A program made the translations under genes and the position numbers. Below are positions 47,689 to 56,087 of a DNA stretch of 64,000 bases, one piece after another (position 1 is the first letter of the stretch; each line of letters begins with the position of its first letter). The DNA is from Comamonas_C sp026954015 (GTDB lineage Bacteria; Pseudomonadota; Gammaproteobacteria; Burkholderiales; Burkholderiaceae_C). The stretch covers positions 348,636 through 412,635 of the forward strand of contig JAPSFS010000001.1 in assembly GCA_035063785.1 (NCBI GenBank), in the 5' to 3' direction. Below the pieces are notes generated by a model, which made no database searches, was not told where the DNA came from, and saw nothing but the letters and a program-made list of their open reading frames with translations.

Positions 47689-47967
47689 ATGCCTTTCGGA
47701 GCCTTCATTCGCAAAAAGCGCGAAGAGAAGCAGATCCAGATGAACGAGTTTGCGCGCCAGCTCGAGATATCGCCTGCCTACTGGTCACGCATCGAGCGCG
47801 ATATGGAAAAGCCGCCCAAGGATGAGCTGATCCGCAAGGCGGCCGAGATTCTGGGTATCGACCCAGACGACGCCTTCGTAGAGGCCAGCCGTCTGCCCCC
47901 CGATATGCGCGACGACGTGGCCAGCGTGGTGCGGATGTACCGCCGGGAAGTAACGGAGAAGAAGTGA
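47689..47967 (+). CDS. XRE-family HTH transcriptional regulator
   Basis: 92 residues. HTH: FIRKKREEKQIQMNEFARQLEISPAYWSRIERDMEKPP, then a helical tail. It is the first gene of a rightward pair with the ImmA/IrrE protease, whose ATG follows directly after the stop. Likely an island or phage repressor that the protease may cleave. Confidence 0.9.
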   Translation: MPFGAFIRKKREEKQIQMNEFARQLEISPAYWSRIERDMEKPPKDELIRKAAEILGIDPDDAFVEASRLPPDMRDDVASVVRMYRREVTEKK

Positions 47968-48783
47968 ATGCCGGTTCTGACCCTCGACTACCGGCATTGC
48001 GACCGCAAGCGCCCCAAATACGTCAAGCACATCGAAATTGAAGGCATCGCCGCGCTGGCCCGCCATCAACTGGTCGGCTCGGGCATCGATGCCATCCCCT
48101 TCGACGCGTTGCGTGAGATCAACCGTCTGAAGATCAACGGCATCGACTTCTCACTTGAAGTCAGCACGGATTGCGAGGTGCATGACGACGAGGGCCGTCA
48201 CGTCTTTGGCATCTGCGAGTACGACCCCGGTGTTCCGGACACTGCGATGGTGTGCGTCTCTCCTGTCGGCGAAAAACTCAGCGAACTGCTGGCGCTCAGT
48301 ACCTTGGCCCACGAATTAGGGCACGCGGTGTTCGATGCACCAGGCTGGATTGTCGATGGCAGCAAAGGCCCAGGATTGTTCGATGCTCTGGAACCAGCCG
48401 TGCAGCGCGCTTATCGAACCACCACGCCGGACAGCGACCACTTGGCGAAATCACCCACAGCCCCGGCGCAGGCGGTACTGGCCACGGAGATTCACTTTGC
48501 CGAGCTGCGCGCCAACGAGTTCATGGGTTCGCTGCTGGTGCCGCGCCAACATTTGAACGTGGCAGTTGAGGAACTTGCTCCGCACTTCAACATTGCGCTG
48601 CACCGTGGCCCATCCCTCGATCCGGATATTCCCGGCACCAGCCTGCATCTCTCGTCTGGCGACACAAGCGATCTGGAGTTCTTCGAGAAGGCGCTCGCTG
48701 CCCGCTTTGGCGTCAACCGGCGCTTTGTGCAAGTGCGCCTGCAACGCTACGGCCTGATCCGACCGGAGGGTGCTGTGCGCTGA
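47968..48783 (+). CDS. ImmA/IrrE-family metallopeptidase
   Basis: 271 residues starting directly after the XRE stop. The zinc-protease motif HELGH is in LSTLAHELGHAVFDAPGW, and the downstream Glu is in EIHFAELRANEFMGSLLVPRQHL, the usual ImmA arrangement. Partner XRE repressors are typical substrates, so it may relieve repression under stress. A terminator follows 20 bp downstream. Confidence 0.9.
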   Translation: MPVLTLDYRHCDRKRPKYVKHIEIEGIAALARHQLVGSGIDAIPFDALREINRLKINGIDFSLEVSTDCEVHDDEGRHVFGICEYDPGVPDTAMVCVSPVGEKLSELLALSTLAHELGHAVFDAPGWIVDGSKGPGLFDALEPAVQRAYRTTTPDSDHLAKSPTAPAQAVLATEIHFAELRANEFMGSLLVPRQHLNVAVEELAPHFNIALHRGPSLDPDIPGTSLHLSSGDTSDLEFFEKALAARFGVNRRFVQVRLQRYGLIRPEGAVR

Positions 48784-48803
48784 CCCTTTCCCATCCCCGC
48801 CAC

Positions 48804-48828
48804 GCCGACTCCGCGTCGGCATTTTTTG
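48804..48828 (+). terminator. Terminator after the ImmA-like gene
   Basis: Perfect stem GCCGAC / GTCGGC with loop TCCGC, followed by ATTTTTT. Confidence 0.85.
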
Positions 48829-48881
48829 AACCCCACAGTTAACAACTCGCGCAATCGCGCACTTTCCAAAGGAGCCTGCCT

Positions 48882-49331
48882 ATGCCTACCGGTCACACCA
48901 CCGCCCAGCAGAAGAAAGTGGTCAACCCGAAGCCGTCCAGCAAGCGTGCGCGCGAACAGCGGTCTGATGACGGCCCCGTCATCCTGCCCGGGATGGAGCA
49001 TTTCGTCGATCTGGTGCGCAAGGTCAAGCGTCCGGCGCTGGTGGTGCGCCTGCTTGAACGCGCCAGCGGCGGCACATTGCCAGAGTTGCTGGCGCTGGCC
49101 GATGCCGCCAAGGGCAAGCTTCCGGTCGAATCACGGCAGGCGGTGTCGCTCTCCGGCGCATCCAGCGAGGCGGCAGCAGGCGCACTGATGCAGCTCGGGC
49201 AGCTTGCCACTGGTGTCTTTCGTCGATCCCGACGATCTCTACGAAGCGAGCGCCTTCACGCAACTGGCCGATGCACTCGATGCCTGCTCGCGAGCCGTAA
49301 TGGCCTACACCGACGAGGCATTGATGGATGA
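48882..49331 (+). pseudogene. Phage-like protein, N-terminal part (probably frameshifted)
   Basis: The first ~110 codons look coding (VILPGMEHFVDLVRKVKRPALVVRLLERASGGTLPELLALAD) and end near GALMQLGQL. After about 49204 this frame turns Arg/Ser-rich and loses coding character, while the +1 frame gains it (LVSFVDPDDLYE). A single-base shift near 49204 would join both into one ~250-residue protein. Start is the ATG at 48882 with AAAGGAGC upstream and a GTTAAC box 39 bp ahead. Confidence 0.55.
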
Positions 49332-49635
49332 AACGGGCCGCGACATCGCGGTGCGGCGTCTGACCTACAGCCGCTGGCAGCACGCGAACAGCGCCAGCCA
49401 CGTCCACGGCCTGATCGTGATGCGCCGCACGGCCGTGGACGCCGCGCTTGCGGAAACCACCGATCTCAACAACTTCGCCGACTGGCTGCTGACGCTGCTG
49501 GTGGCCAAGCGCGGCGGTGTACTGCACCTGCCCATCGTCGGGCGGCATTGGCGGCAACACCCGCAGCAAAGCCACCGCGCTGGCGATCCGGAAGCCGTCC
49601 GGCGTATCCGGCAAGCCGCACCCCTCTGGAGATAA
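49204..49635 (+). pseudogene. Phage-like glycosyltransferase-fold protein, C-terminal part
   Basis: Frame open from a TTG at 49204. It has FVDPDDLYEASAFTQLADALDA, reminiscent of the DxD region of GT-A glycosyltransferases, and RLTYSRWQHANSASHVHGLIVMRR, NNFADWLLTLLVAKRGG, GRHWRQHP. It is probably the 3' part of the gene that begins at 48882, separated by a frameshift. Role in the island unknown. Confidence 0.5.
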
Positions 49636-49637
49636 GC

Positions 49638-49988
49638 ATGTCATCGACCGATCCGAACCTTGGACTCACCTACGGCTGGACGCTGGGCGAAAGCGGCTGG
49701 GACACCGGCATGGACGCCAACTTGAAGCGCTTGGGCGCAACTGTGGGCCTGTCCGTGAAAGACCGCGACCTGACCACGCCACCGGCCAGCCCGGCCAACG
49801 GCGACCGCTACATCGTGCCTGCCGCCGCCACCGGTGCGTGGGCGGGCAAGACCCACCAGATCGCTGTGCGCATCGAGGGCGCGTGGGAATACCACCCGCC
49901 CAAGGTCGGCTGGCTTTGCTACATCGAGGACGAGGCCAAGCTTTCGGCTTTCAAACCCGCAGGCTGGAGTGCAGGCATCGCCATCTGA
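49638..49988 (+). CDS. DUF2793-like phage tail-associated protein
   Basis: 116 residues from the ATG at 49638, with GGAGATAAGC upstream. The sequence NLGLTYGWTLGESGWDTGMDANLKRLG and TPPASPANGDRYIVPAAATGAWAGKTHQIAV is the DUF2793 type found in phage tails and gene-transfer-agent-like clusters. A terminator follows, so it ends this transcription block. Confidence 0.75.
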   Translation: MSSTDPNLGLTYGWTLGESGWDTGMDANLKRLGATVGLSVKDRDLTTPPASPANGDRYIVPAAATGAWAGKTHQIAVRIEGAWEYHPPKVGWLCYIEDEAKLSAFKPAGWSAGIAI

Positions 49989-50011
49989 AACCCATACCAC
50001 CGTAACCACTG

Positions 50012-50034
50012 AACCCGCCCACGAGGCGGGTTTT
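50012..50034 (+). terminator. Terminator after the DUF2793 gene
   Basis: Stem AACCCGCC / GGCGGGTT with loop CACGA, then a short T-run. Confidence 0.75.
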
Positions 50035-50053
50035 GCATTTCTGGAGGAAGCAA

Positions 50054-50356
50054 ATGACTGAAGAAACCCAACCCGCCGCCCTTGTGGAGAACATGCTGCT
50101 TCTGCACAAGGAGGACTTCGACGATCTGCTCGACCGTGCCGCCGAACGCGGTGTCGAGCGTGCGCTCGCCCACATCGGCCTCGAAAACGGCCACGCCGCG
50201 AAGGACATCCGCGATCTGCGCGACCTGTAGCAAGCGTGGTGCGATGCCCGCCGCACCGCGTGGCAGACCGCCGTGAAGGTCGTCACCACTGGCATCCTGG
50301 CCGCGCTGCTGGTCGGGGCTGCCCTCAAGTTGAAGCTGATGAGAGGTGCGCAATGA
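50054..50356 (+). pseudogene. DUF6127-like phage protein interrupted by an in-frame amber codon
   Basis: The ATG at 50054 starts MTEETQPAALVENMLLLHKEDFDDLLDRAAERG and runs to TAG at 50228-50230. The same frame continues as QAWCDARRTAWQTAVKVV and a membrane helix (LAALLVGAALKLKLM), ending at 50356. Together they give the ~100-residue architecture of this small phage family (acidic helical N-part plus one C-terminal helix). Either a nonsense mutation or a read-through site. The next gene overlaps the final stop by 4 bp. Confidence 0.6.
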
Positions 50357-50580
50357 CCGCCAAGCCCAAGCTCTGCCTTCTGGACGACTGGCGGCGCGTG
50401 CTGCGCCGCGCCTGGAGCATCCGTTTTTCGCTGCTCGCGGCGGCCTTCACGGCGGCGGAAGTGGTGGTGCCGCTGTTCGGTGACGTGCTGCCGCGTGGCC
50501 TGTTCGTGCTGCTGGCCTTCGCTGCCAGCATCGGTGCGACCGTGGCGCGCATCGTTGCACAGCCGGAGATGCACCGATGA
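50353..50580 (+). CDS. Holin-like small membrane protein
   Basis: 75 residues with two hydrophobic segments (FSLLAAAFTAAEVVVPLFG and LFVLLAFAASIGATVARIV). It starts ATGA-coupled to the gene before and is coupled to the endolysin after. Size, topology and position fit a phage holin (DUF7940-like). Confidence 0.75.
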   Translation: MTAKPKLCLLDDWRRVLRRAWSIRFSLLAAAFTAAEVVVPLFGDVLPRGLFVLLAFAASIGATVARIVAQPEMHR

Positions 50581-51077
50581 TCCGGCCACCGCAAAGACGC
50601 ACCGTGGCCGCGCTGACGCTGTCCGCCGCCGCCCTGGTCGGCATCGTGCTGCACGAGGGCTACACCGACCGCGCGGTGATCCCGGTCAAGGGCGATGTGC
50701 CGACCATCGGCTTCGGCACCACCAAGGACGTGAAGATCGGCGACACCACCACGCCGCCGAAGGCGCTGGCCCGCGCGCTCACCGACGTACAGCAGTTCGA
50801 GGGTGCCCTGAAAAGCTGCGTGACCGTGCCCCTGGCCCAGCACGAGTACGACGCGCTGGTGAGTTTCTCCTACAACGTCGGCAGCCGGGCGTTCTGCCAG
50901 TCCACCCTCGTCAGAAAACTCAACGCCGAGGACTACGCCGGAGCGTGCTCCGAGCTGCTGCGCTGGCGCTTCTTCCAGGGCAAGGACTGCGCGCTGCCAG
51001 CCAATGCGCGTCTGTGCGGCGGGTTGGTCACGCGGCGGCAAGCTGAATACCGCCAATGCCTCGGGGACGCGCCATGA
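50577..51077 (+). CDS. Phage endolysin, GH24 lysozyme with signal-anchor N-terminus
   Basis: 166 residues. A hydrophobic N-terminal segment (AALTLSAAALVGIVL) resembles a SAR signal-anchor. The catalytic Glu27 is in HEGYTDRAVIPVKGD, with TIGFGTT following. YDALVSFSYNVGSRAFCQSTL and RRQAEYRQC are GH24-like. It hydrolyses peptidoglycan during lysis. It overlaps the holin-like gene and the Rz gene by 4 bp each. Confidence 0.92.
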   Translation: MIRPPQRRTVAALTLSAAALVGIVLHEGYTDRAVIPVKGDVPTIGFGTTKDVKIGDTTTPPKALARALTDVQQFEGALKSCVTVPLAQHEYDALVSFSYNVGSRAFCQSTLVRKLNAEDYAGACSELLRWRFFQGKDCALPANARLCGGLVTRRQAEYRQCLGDAP

Positions 51078-51571
51078 GCCTGATCCCGTGGCCGTACCGC
51101 TGGTTGGCCGTGGCTGCGCTCGCCGCCGCCCTGATCGGCTTCGGTTGGATCAAGGGCGCGGGCCACGTTCAGGCCCAGTGGGACGCCGCCGCCCAGAAGC
51201 AAGCTCTGCAGGTCGCCGCCATCCGTGAGCGGCAGGCGCAAGCCACCGTCAAGGTCGTTACCGAGTACGTCGACCGCGTCCGCGTCGTCCGCGAGAAGGG
51301 CAACACCATCATCAAGGAGGCTCCCGTCTATGTTCCCGTACAGGCTGATGCTGCTTGCACTATCCACCGTGGCTTTGTGCGCCTGCACGACGCTGCCGCC
51401 GCCGGTGAACTGCCCGAGCCCGCCCGAGATGCTGATGCGGCCGCCGCAGGCATTGCGCTCTCTGCCGTCGCCGGAACCGTTGCGGCCAACTACCAGACCT
51501 GCCACGAAAACGCCGAGCAACTGAGTGCGTTGCAGGTGTGGGTCAGTGAGATGGCATCCACCACCAAGTAG
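51074..51571 (+). CDS. Rz-like inner-membrane spanin
   Basis: 165 residues from the ATG at 51074 (ATGA-coupled to the endolysin). One N-terminal helix (WLAVAALAAALIGFGWIKG) precedes a long helical periplasmic part (DAAAQKQALQVAAIRERQAQATVKVV). It contains the whole Rz1 gene in another frame, the usual nested arrangement. It spans the periplasm with Rz1 to fuse membranes at lysis. Confidence 0.85.
   Translation: MSLIPWPYRWLAVAALAAALIGFGWIKGAGHVQAQWDAAAQKQALQVAAIRERQAQATVKVVTEYVDRVRVVREKGNTIIKEAPVYVPVQADAACTIHRGFVRLHDAAAAGELPEPARDADAAAAGIALSAVAGTVAANYQTCHENAEQLSALQVWVSEMASTTK
51330..51524 (+). CDS. Rz1-like outer-membrane spanin lipoprotein, nested in Rz
   Basis: 64 residues from the ATG at 51330 in the +1 frame of Rz. 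Signal peptide MFPYRLMLLALSTVAL with lipobox LCAC (Cys19), then TTLPPPVNCPSPPE and other Pro-rich sequence typical of Rz1. Confidence 0.85.
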   Translation: MFPYRLMLLALSTVALCACTTLPPPVNCPSPPEMLMRPPQALRSLPSPEPLRPTTRPATKTPSN

Positions 51572-51678
51572 TCAGCGCTTGGCGACTTCGCAACACCTGA
51601 TCGTTCCATCCGAAGGCGCTTGGCTTCCATCTGGAACAGCGCGTTCATGACATCCGTACCCACCACGGAGCATTGACC

Positions 51679-51969
51679 ATGAGTAACCGATTCAAGCACG
51701 CCGTCATCGACGATGTCACCTCGCGCAACATCGACGCCAGCCTGCAAGACCATCTTCTCGACCTGTTCGAATCGGCCATGAAGTCGGTGGCCACGACGTT
51801 GGTGCGCGAGGCAAAATTCGACACCACCGACTTCGCCACCGCCAAAGGGCGCGGCTGCGAGGGGTTCACGCTGCTGGTGAGCCGCACCCGCGCCGACTCG
51901 CGTGACGGCTGGTTCGGTGCGTTTCAGCGCGGCGACGAACGCCTCGACGTCGTCGGCCACCTGGAATAG
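51679..51969 (+). CDS. Hypothetical protein at the end of the phage-like block
   Basis: 96 residues from the ATG at 51679. Soluble and mixed, with no recognised family. Visible stretch: FKHAVIDDVTSRNIDASLQDHLLDLFESAMKSV. It converges on the HrgA-like gene with a 4-bp gap, so it marks the edge between the phage-like block and the defence operon. Confidence 0.6.
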   Translation: MSNRFKHAVIDDVTSRNIDASLQDHLLDLFESAMKSVATTLVREAKFDTTDFATAKGRGCEGFTLLVSRTRADSRDGWFGAFQRGDERLDVVGHLE

Positions 51970-51973
51970 GCGG

Positions 51974-52927
51974 TCAATCGTCCAGTTCGGGAACGTCCCA
52001 GTCCGCCGGGCGCGCCTCGCCGGTCTGGTAGAACTGCTTCACCAGCTTCACGTATTCAAGAAAATCCCGGTTCTCCGTGGCCAGCCGATTGGCCATGTCC
52101 CAATCGATCTCGTCGCGCTCGCGCGCCGGAATCAGCACCTGACTGTCGGCAGGGTTGTCCACGTCCAGCTTGATGAAGCCGATGCCGTGGGCGGCGAACA
52201 GCATCCGCAGTTCCTTCAGCGTATCGGTGCCGCCGATTTCCGCAGCGACCAGATAGCCGAAATTGGCCCACGACGAATTCGACACCGCCTGAAAAAAGCA
52301 CTCGCGCACGTTCGAGCGGTTGATCAGCAGCTTGGCCTCGAATGACCACAGCTTGGTGCGTTTGTCCGAATACTGCGTGACGCAATCGCGCACTTCGCGG
52401 TGCCATTCCTTGCCCAAATCCTCCATGCCGACCACATCCGGGTACAACCAGCGGTTGCCGTTTGGCCCACGCTTGTTCGATGAGCGCTTTTCGTCGATGC
52501 GCTTGGAGAACAACCCGAACTCCTCCCACAGGTACTGCGACAACATCGGGTACAGCGCGTGCTCGTCGATCTTCAAGGTGCTCGCATCCGTCGTTGACGC
52601 AGCCCCCTCGCTCTCGACTGCCGCTACCTCGGCGCTGTCCGTCCGCTCCGAGTAGTAATGCTTGCGCGGCCGCCCCTCGGTCGTCTTCAGTTCCAGATGC
52701 TTCCTTTGTAGGCGCGGCAACTGGGAACTGATCTCGCGCACGATCTGCTGCACCAATTCGGCATCCGTTTCGAGCCGTTGGCTGCTCTGCTTCTTGGCCT
52801 GACACTGCTCGGGATAGGTGGCAAACACCCAGTCGGCGATCTGCCGCGCGGTGAATTTCTCATCCGGGTGCGCCTTGAGGTACCCGACGACGGTTTTCGC
52901 CAGATTCAATTCCATAGCCATTCCCAT
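51974..52927 (-). CDS. HrgA-like protein, HARE-HTH plus PD-(D/E)xK-like domain
   Basis: 317 residues from the ATG at 52927 (ATG at 52915 also possible). N-terminal HARE-HTH-like domain: KTVVGYLKAHPDEKFTARQIADWVFATYPEQC and LVQQIVREISSQLPRLQ, then TTEGRPRKHYYSERT. The C-terminal domain has YPDVVGMEDLGKEW and, further on, LWSFEAKLLINRSNVRECFFQAVSNSSWANFGYL, matching a PD...ExK nuclease core. COG2958/HrgA relatives are linked to restriction systems. It is the last gene of the defence operon, 70 bp after hsdR. Confidence 0.72.
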   Translation of the reverse strand: MGMAMELNLAKTVVGYLKAHPDEKFTARQIADWVFATYPEQCQAKKQSSQRLETDAELVQQIVREISSQLPRLQRKHLELKTTEGRPRKHYYSERTDSAEVAAVESEGAASTTDASTLKIDEHALYPMLSQYLWEEFGLFSKRIDEKRSSNKRGPNGNRWLYPDVVGMEDLGKEWHREVRDCVTQYSDKRTKLWSFEAKLLINRSNVRECFFQAVSNSSWANFGYLVAAEIGGTDTLKELRMLFAAHGIGFIKLDVDNPADSQVLIPARERDEIDWDMANRLATENRDFLEYVKLVKQFYQTGEARPADWDVPELDD

Positions 52928-52953
52928 CCCGTCCCGGTCATCACGCCGACGCC

Positions 52954-52989
52954 CCTGTCTGCGGCGGCGCCTTCGGCGGAACCGCACCC
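52954..52989. repeat. 36-bp direct repeat, copy 1
   Basis: Identical to 53020-53055 (66 bp apart), reading CCTGTCTGCGGCGGCGCCTT and on. Copy 2 encodes the GAVPPKAPPQTG tail of HsdR; copy 1 lies just past the stop. Confidence 0.8.
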
Positions 52990-52997
52990 CTTGACGT

Positions 52998-55900
52998 TCA
53001 CCAACTCGCCATCGCGCAGCCTGTCTGCGGCGGCGCCTTCGGCGGAACCGCACCCGGCTGGTAAGTCGCATCGAACACCGTGTCCGTCAGCCAGCGCTTG
53101 AAGTTGGGGTTGTCGCTGAACTGCTTGAACAGCTCGGTGTGGTCGGACAGCAGCTCCAGCACCACGCGGTTGAGTGCCTTGTCGTGCTCCAGCCTGGCGT
53201 TTTGCTTGTCGGAGTTCGCTTGCGCGTTCTGGTAAGCCTTGTCCTGCGCCACCCGCGCCGGGATTTCCTCGGCGATCACCTTGCGGATCTTGTCTTCGTC
53301 CTTCCACTCGATGTTGCCGAACAGGTCGTTGAAGGTTTTGATGATTGCGGAGAGTTTGTCGATGTCTGCCTCACCCTTGCCGCCACCGCCGCCCGACGGT
53401 ACTGGCTCGACCGTGGCGTCGGCGTCGTCCATTGCCATCTTCAACGCCGCTTTGGCCTCCACCCTGTAGCTGTCCATGTCGATGGTCTCCAGTACCCCCT
53501 TGGAGAGGTCTTCCTCCTTCGGCGCGGGCAGCTTGGGGATGAGGAAATTCAGGAAGATCGAGAGCTTCTCCCACGTCGGGTGACCGTAGCTCAGGATCGC
53601 GGCAAGAAAGCCGTAGCCGCGCACGAAGGCCTTGGCCTTGCCCTTGAACTTGACCTGATCGTCCTCGCCGAGCTTGTCGGTGTATTCGGCCACGCAGGCA
53701 TCGAGGATGGGGTCGAGTTTGTCCCGGTCAGCGCCGCTCAAATACAGCGCGACCAAGTCTTCCACCTGCTGCCAGCTGTACACCTGCTGCCCGTCGAGTT
53801 CGGCCTTCAGGTCGTGCAGTTTGTTGGCGTCGGTTTCGCCGGTCTGGATGGTGGCGCGGTAGTAGTCCTGGAACGCCGCCTTCACCGCCTCGGCGTTGTC
53901 GGCGAAGTCGAGCACGAAAGTGTCGTGCTTCTGCGGATGCGCGCGGTTCAGGCGTGACAGGGTCTGCACTGCCAGCACGCCCGCCAGCGGCTTGTCCACG
54001 TACATCGTGTGCAGCAAGGGTTCGTCGAAGCCGGTGACGAACTTGTTGGCAACGATCAGGAAGCGATACGGGTCCTGCTTGAAGTTGGCCGGAATGTCCT
54101 TGCTCGGAAAGCCGTTGAGATCGGCCTCGGTCTTCTTCTGCCCACCGATCTCGAACTCGCCCGAGTACGCCACGATGGCCCGGTACGGGCTCTTGATCTG
54201 CGTGAGGTAGTCCGACACCTCGCGCCAGTAGTCGATGGCCCTCGCGATGCCGTTGCAGACGATCATTGCCCGCGCCTTGCCACCGATCTTCTGCTTGCCC
54301 GCCACCTGCGCGATGAAGTGATCGACCATGATCTCGGCCTTGCGGCGGATGGCCTTGTCGTGCGATTCGACATAGTGGCGGATCTTCTTCAGCGCCTTCA
54401 CCTTGTCGAATTCCGGATCGTCCGCCACCGTTTTGGCCACTTGGTAGAAGCTGTCGTAGGGGGTGTAGTTCTCCACCACGTCGAGGATGAATTTCTCCTG
54501 GATGGCCTGCTTGGTGGTGTAGGTCAACTCCTCGGGCGAGCGGAACTGCACCTTGTCGCCGACGAGGGTCTTCTCGCCGAACAACTCCAGCGTCTTGTTC
54601 TTCGGCGTGGCGGTGAAGGCGAAGTAGCTGGCGTTGGACAGCAGCTTGCGCGAGGCGATGCGCTTCTCGATTTCGGCGTTCACCGCATCCTGCGTGCTGT
54701 CCTCTTCGAACTCCTCCTCGACCAGGTGACCACCGAGGGCCTCGTGCATCCGCGCCGTGGTTTTTCCACCCTGACTGGAATGCGCCTCGTCGATCAACAG
54801 CGCGAAGCTCTTGCCGGAGAGGTCGCCGAGCTCATCGAGGATGAAGGGGAATTTCTGCACCGTGGTGACGATGATCTTCTTGCCCCGGCGCAGGAAGTCG
54901 CGCAACTCCTGGGCGTTGTCCGAGTGGCCGAGGATCGCCGCCACGTGGTCGTAGCCCTTGATGGTCCTGTGAATCTGGGCGTCCAGCGCGCGCCGGTCGG
55001 TGATGACGATGACCGAATCGAACTGCGGCTTCAGAGGGTCGTCCTTGCGGCGCAGCTCCACCAACTGGTGCGCCAGCCAGGCAATGGTGTTGCTCTTGCC
55101 GCTGCCTGCCGAATGCTGGATCAGATAACGCTGGCCCACGCCGTCGGCGTGGGCGCGGCGAAGCAGGGCACGCACCGTGCGCAACTGGTGGTAGCGCGGG
55201 AAGATCTGCTTGCGCTTCTTGCGTTTCTTGCCGCTGGCGTCGGCTTCTTCCTCCTCCACCACCTGCGCGTAACTCTCGATGATGTTGGCCAGCGACTCGC
55301 GCGTCAGCACCTGCTTCCAGAGGTAGTCGGTCTTCAAACCTTCCGGGTTGGGCGGATTCCCCGCCCCGCTGTTCCAGCCCTGGTTGAACGGCAGGAACCA
55401 CGATGCCTTGCCCTTGAGCTCGGTGCAGAAGGCCACCTCGGCATCATCGACGGCAAAATGGGCGATGCAGCGGCCCGGCTGGAACAGCAGTTCGCGTGGA
55501 TCGCGCGTGCTGCGGTACTGCTCGATGGCATCCGCCACCGTCTGTTTGGTCAGCGAGTTCTTCAGCTCAAAGGTCAGCACCGGCAGGCCGTTGATGAAGA
55601 CCACCAAGTCCAGCTCATTGCCCGAATCATTGCTGTAGCGCACCTGCCGGGTCACGCTGAAGATGTTCTTGCCGAAGGCATCCGCAGCCAAGGCATTGCC
55701 CGGCGTGGGCAGCAGTTTGTAGAGATCAACGTGTACTGGCCCGTGGCTCACACCCTTGCGCAGCACATCGACCACGCCGCGCTTGGTGATTTCCCCTTGC
55801 AGGCGGTGCAGGAACTGCGTGCGCTGCATGCCGTCCGCCGTCAGTTCCAGCGTGTCCACCACCTTGGGTTGGGTGGCCCGCAGGAAGGCCAGCAACTGCG

Positions 55901-56087
55901 CCACGTCCAACGCCACGTCGCGGTTGTAGTCGCTCGCCCGGCCCAGTACGTAGCCGCCCGGCCCATACACCGGCACCGGCTCCTGCACCGTGTTCGGCGC
56001 AACGCCCGGATGTTCGCTGATGCCCGCCAGATGGCGCACGATCAATTGTTCCAGCGCTTTCTCGCTGGTATCGGTGGGGCGGGTCAT
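52998..56087 (-). CDS. hsdR: Type I restriction endonuclease subunit R
   Basis: 1029 residues. The N-terminal nuclease has ELDLVVFINGLPVLTFELKNSL (PD...ExK type). The SF2 helicase motor shows QHSAGSGKSNTIAWLAHQL (Walker A), LLIDEAHSSQGGKT (motif II) and FAFTATPKNKT (motif III). HsdR translocates DNA and cuts at a distance once HsdMS finds unmethylated sites. The C-terminus carries a duplicated GAVPPKAPP-type tail. The ATG overlaps the RhuM-like stop by 4 bp. Confidence 0.96.
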   Translation of the reverse strand: MTRPTDTSEKALEQLIVRHLAGISEHPGVAPNTVQEPVPVYGPGGYVLGRASDYNRDVALDVAQLLAFLRATQPKVVDTLELTADGMQRTQFLHRLQGEITKRGVVDVLRKGVSHGPVHVDLYKLLPTPGNALAADAFGKNIFSVTRQVRYSNDSGNELDLVVFINGLPVLTFELKNSLTKQTVADAIEQYRSTRDPRELLFQPGRCIAHFAVDDAEVAFCTELKGKASWFLPFNQGWNSGAGNPPNPEGLKTDYLWKQVLTRESLANIIESYAQVVEEEEADASGKKRKKRKQIFPRYHQLRTVRALLRRAHADGVGQRYLIQHSAGSGKSNTIAWLAHQLVELRRKDDPLKPQFDSVIVITDRRALDAQIHRTIKGYDHVAAILGHSDNAQELRDFLRRGKKIIVTTVQKFPFILDELGDLSGKSFALLIDEAHSSQGGKTTARMHEALGGHLVEEEFEEDSTQDAVNAEIEKRIASRKLLSNASYFAFTATPKNKTLELFGEKTLVGDKVQFRSPEELTYTTKQAIQEKFILDVVENYTPYDSFYQVAKTVADDPEFDKVKALKKIRHYVESHDKAIRRKAEIMVDHFIAQVAGKQKIGGKARAMIVCNGIARAIDYWREVSDYLTQIKSPYRAIVAYSGEFEIGGQKKTEADLNGFPSKDIPANFKQDPYRFLIVANKFVTGFDEPLLHTMYVDKPLAGVLAVQTLSRLNRAHPQKHDTFVLDFADNAEAVKAAFQDYYRATIQTGETDANKLHDLKAELDGQQVYSWQQVEDLVALYLSGADRDKLDPILDACVAEYTDKLGEDDQVKFKGKAKAFVRGYGFLAAILSYGHPTWEKLSIFLNFLIPKLPAPKEEDLSKGVLETIDMDSYRVEAKAALKMAMDDADATVEPVPSGGGGGKGEADIDKLSAIIKTFNDLFGNIEWKDEDKIRKVIAEEIPARVAQDKAYQNAQANSDKQNARLEHDKALNRVVLELLSDHTELFKQFSDNPNFKRWLTDTVFDATYQPGAVPPKAPPQTGCAMASW
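53020..53055. repeat. 36-bp direct repeat, copy 2 (inside the hsdR 3' end)
   Basis: Identical to 52954-52989. Tandem duplication at the end of hsdR. Confidence 0.8.
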
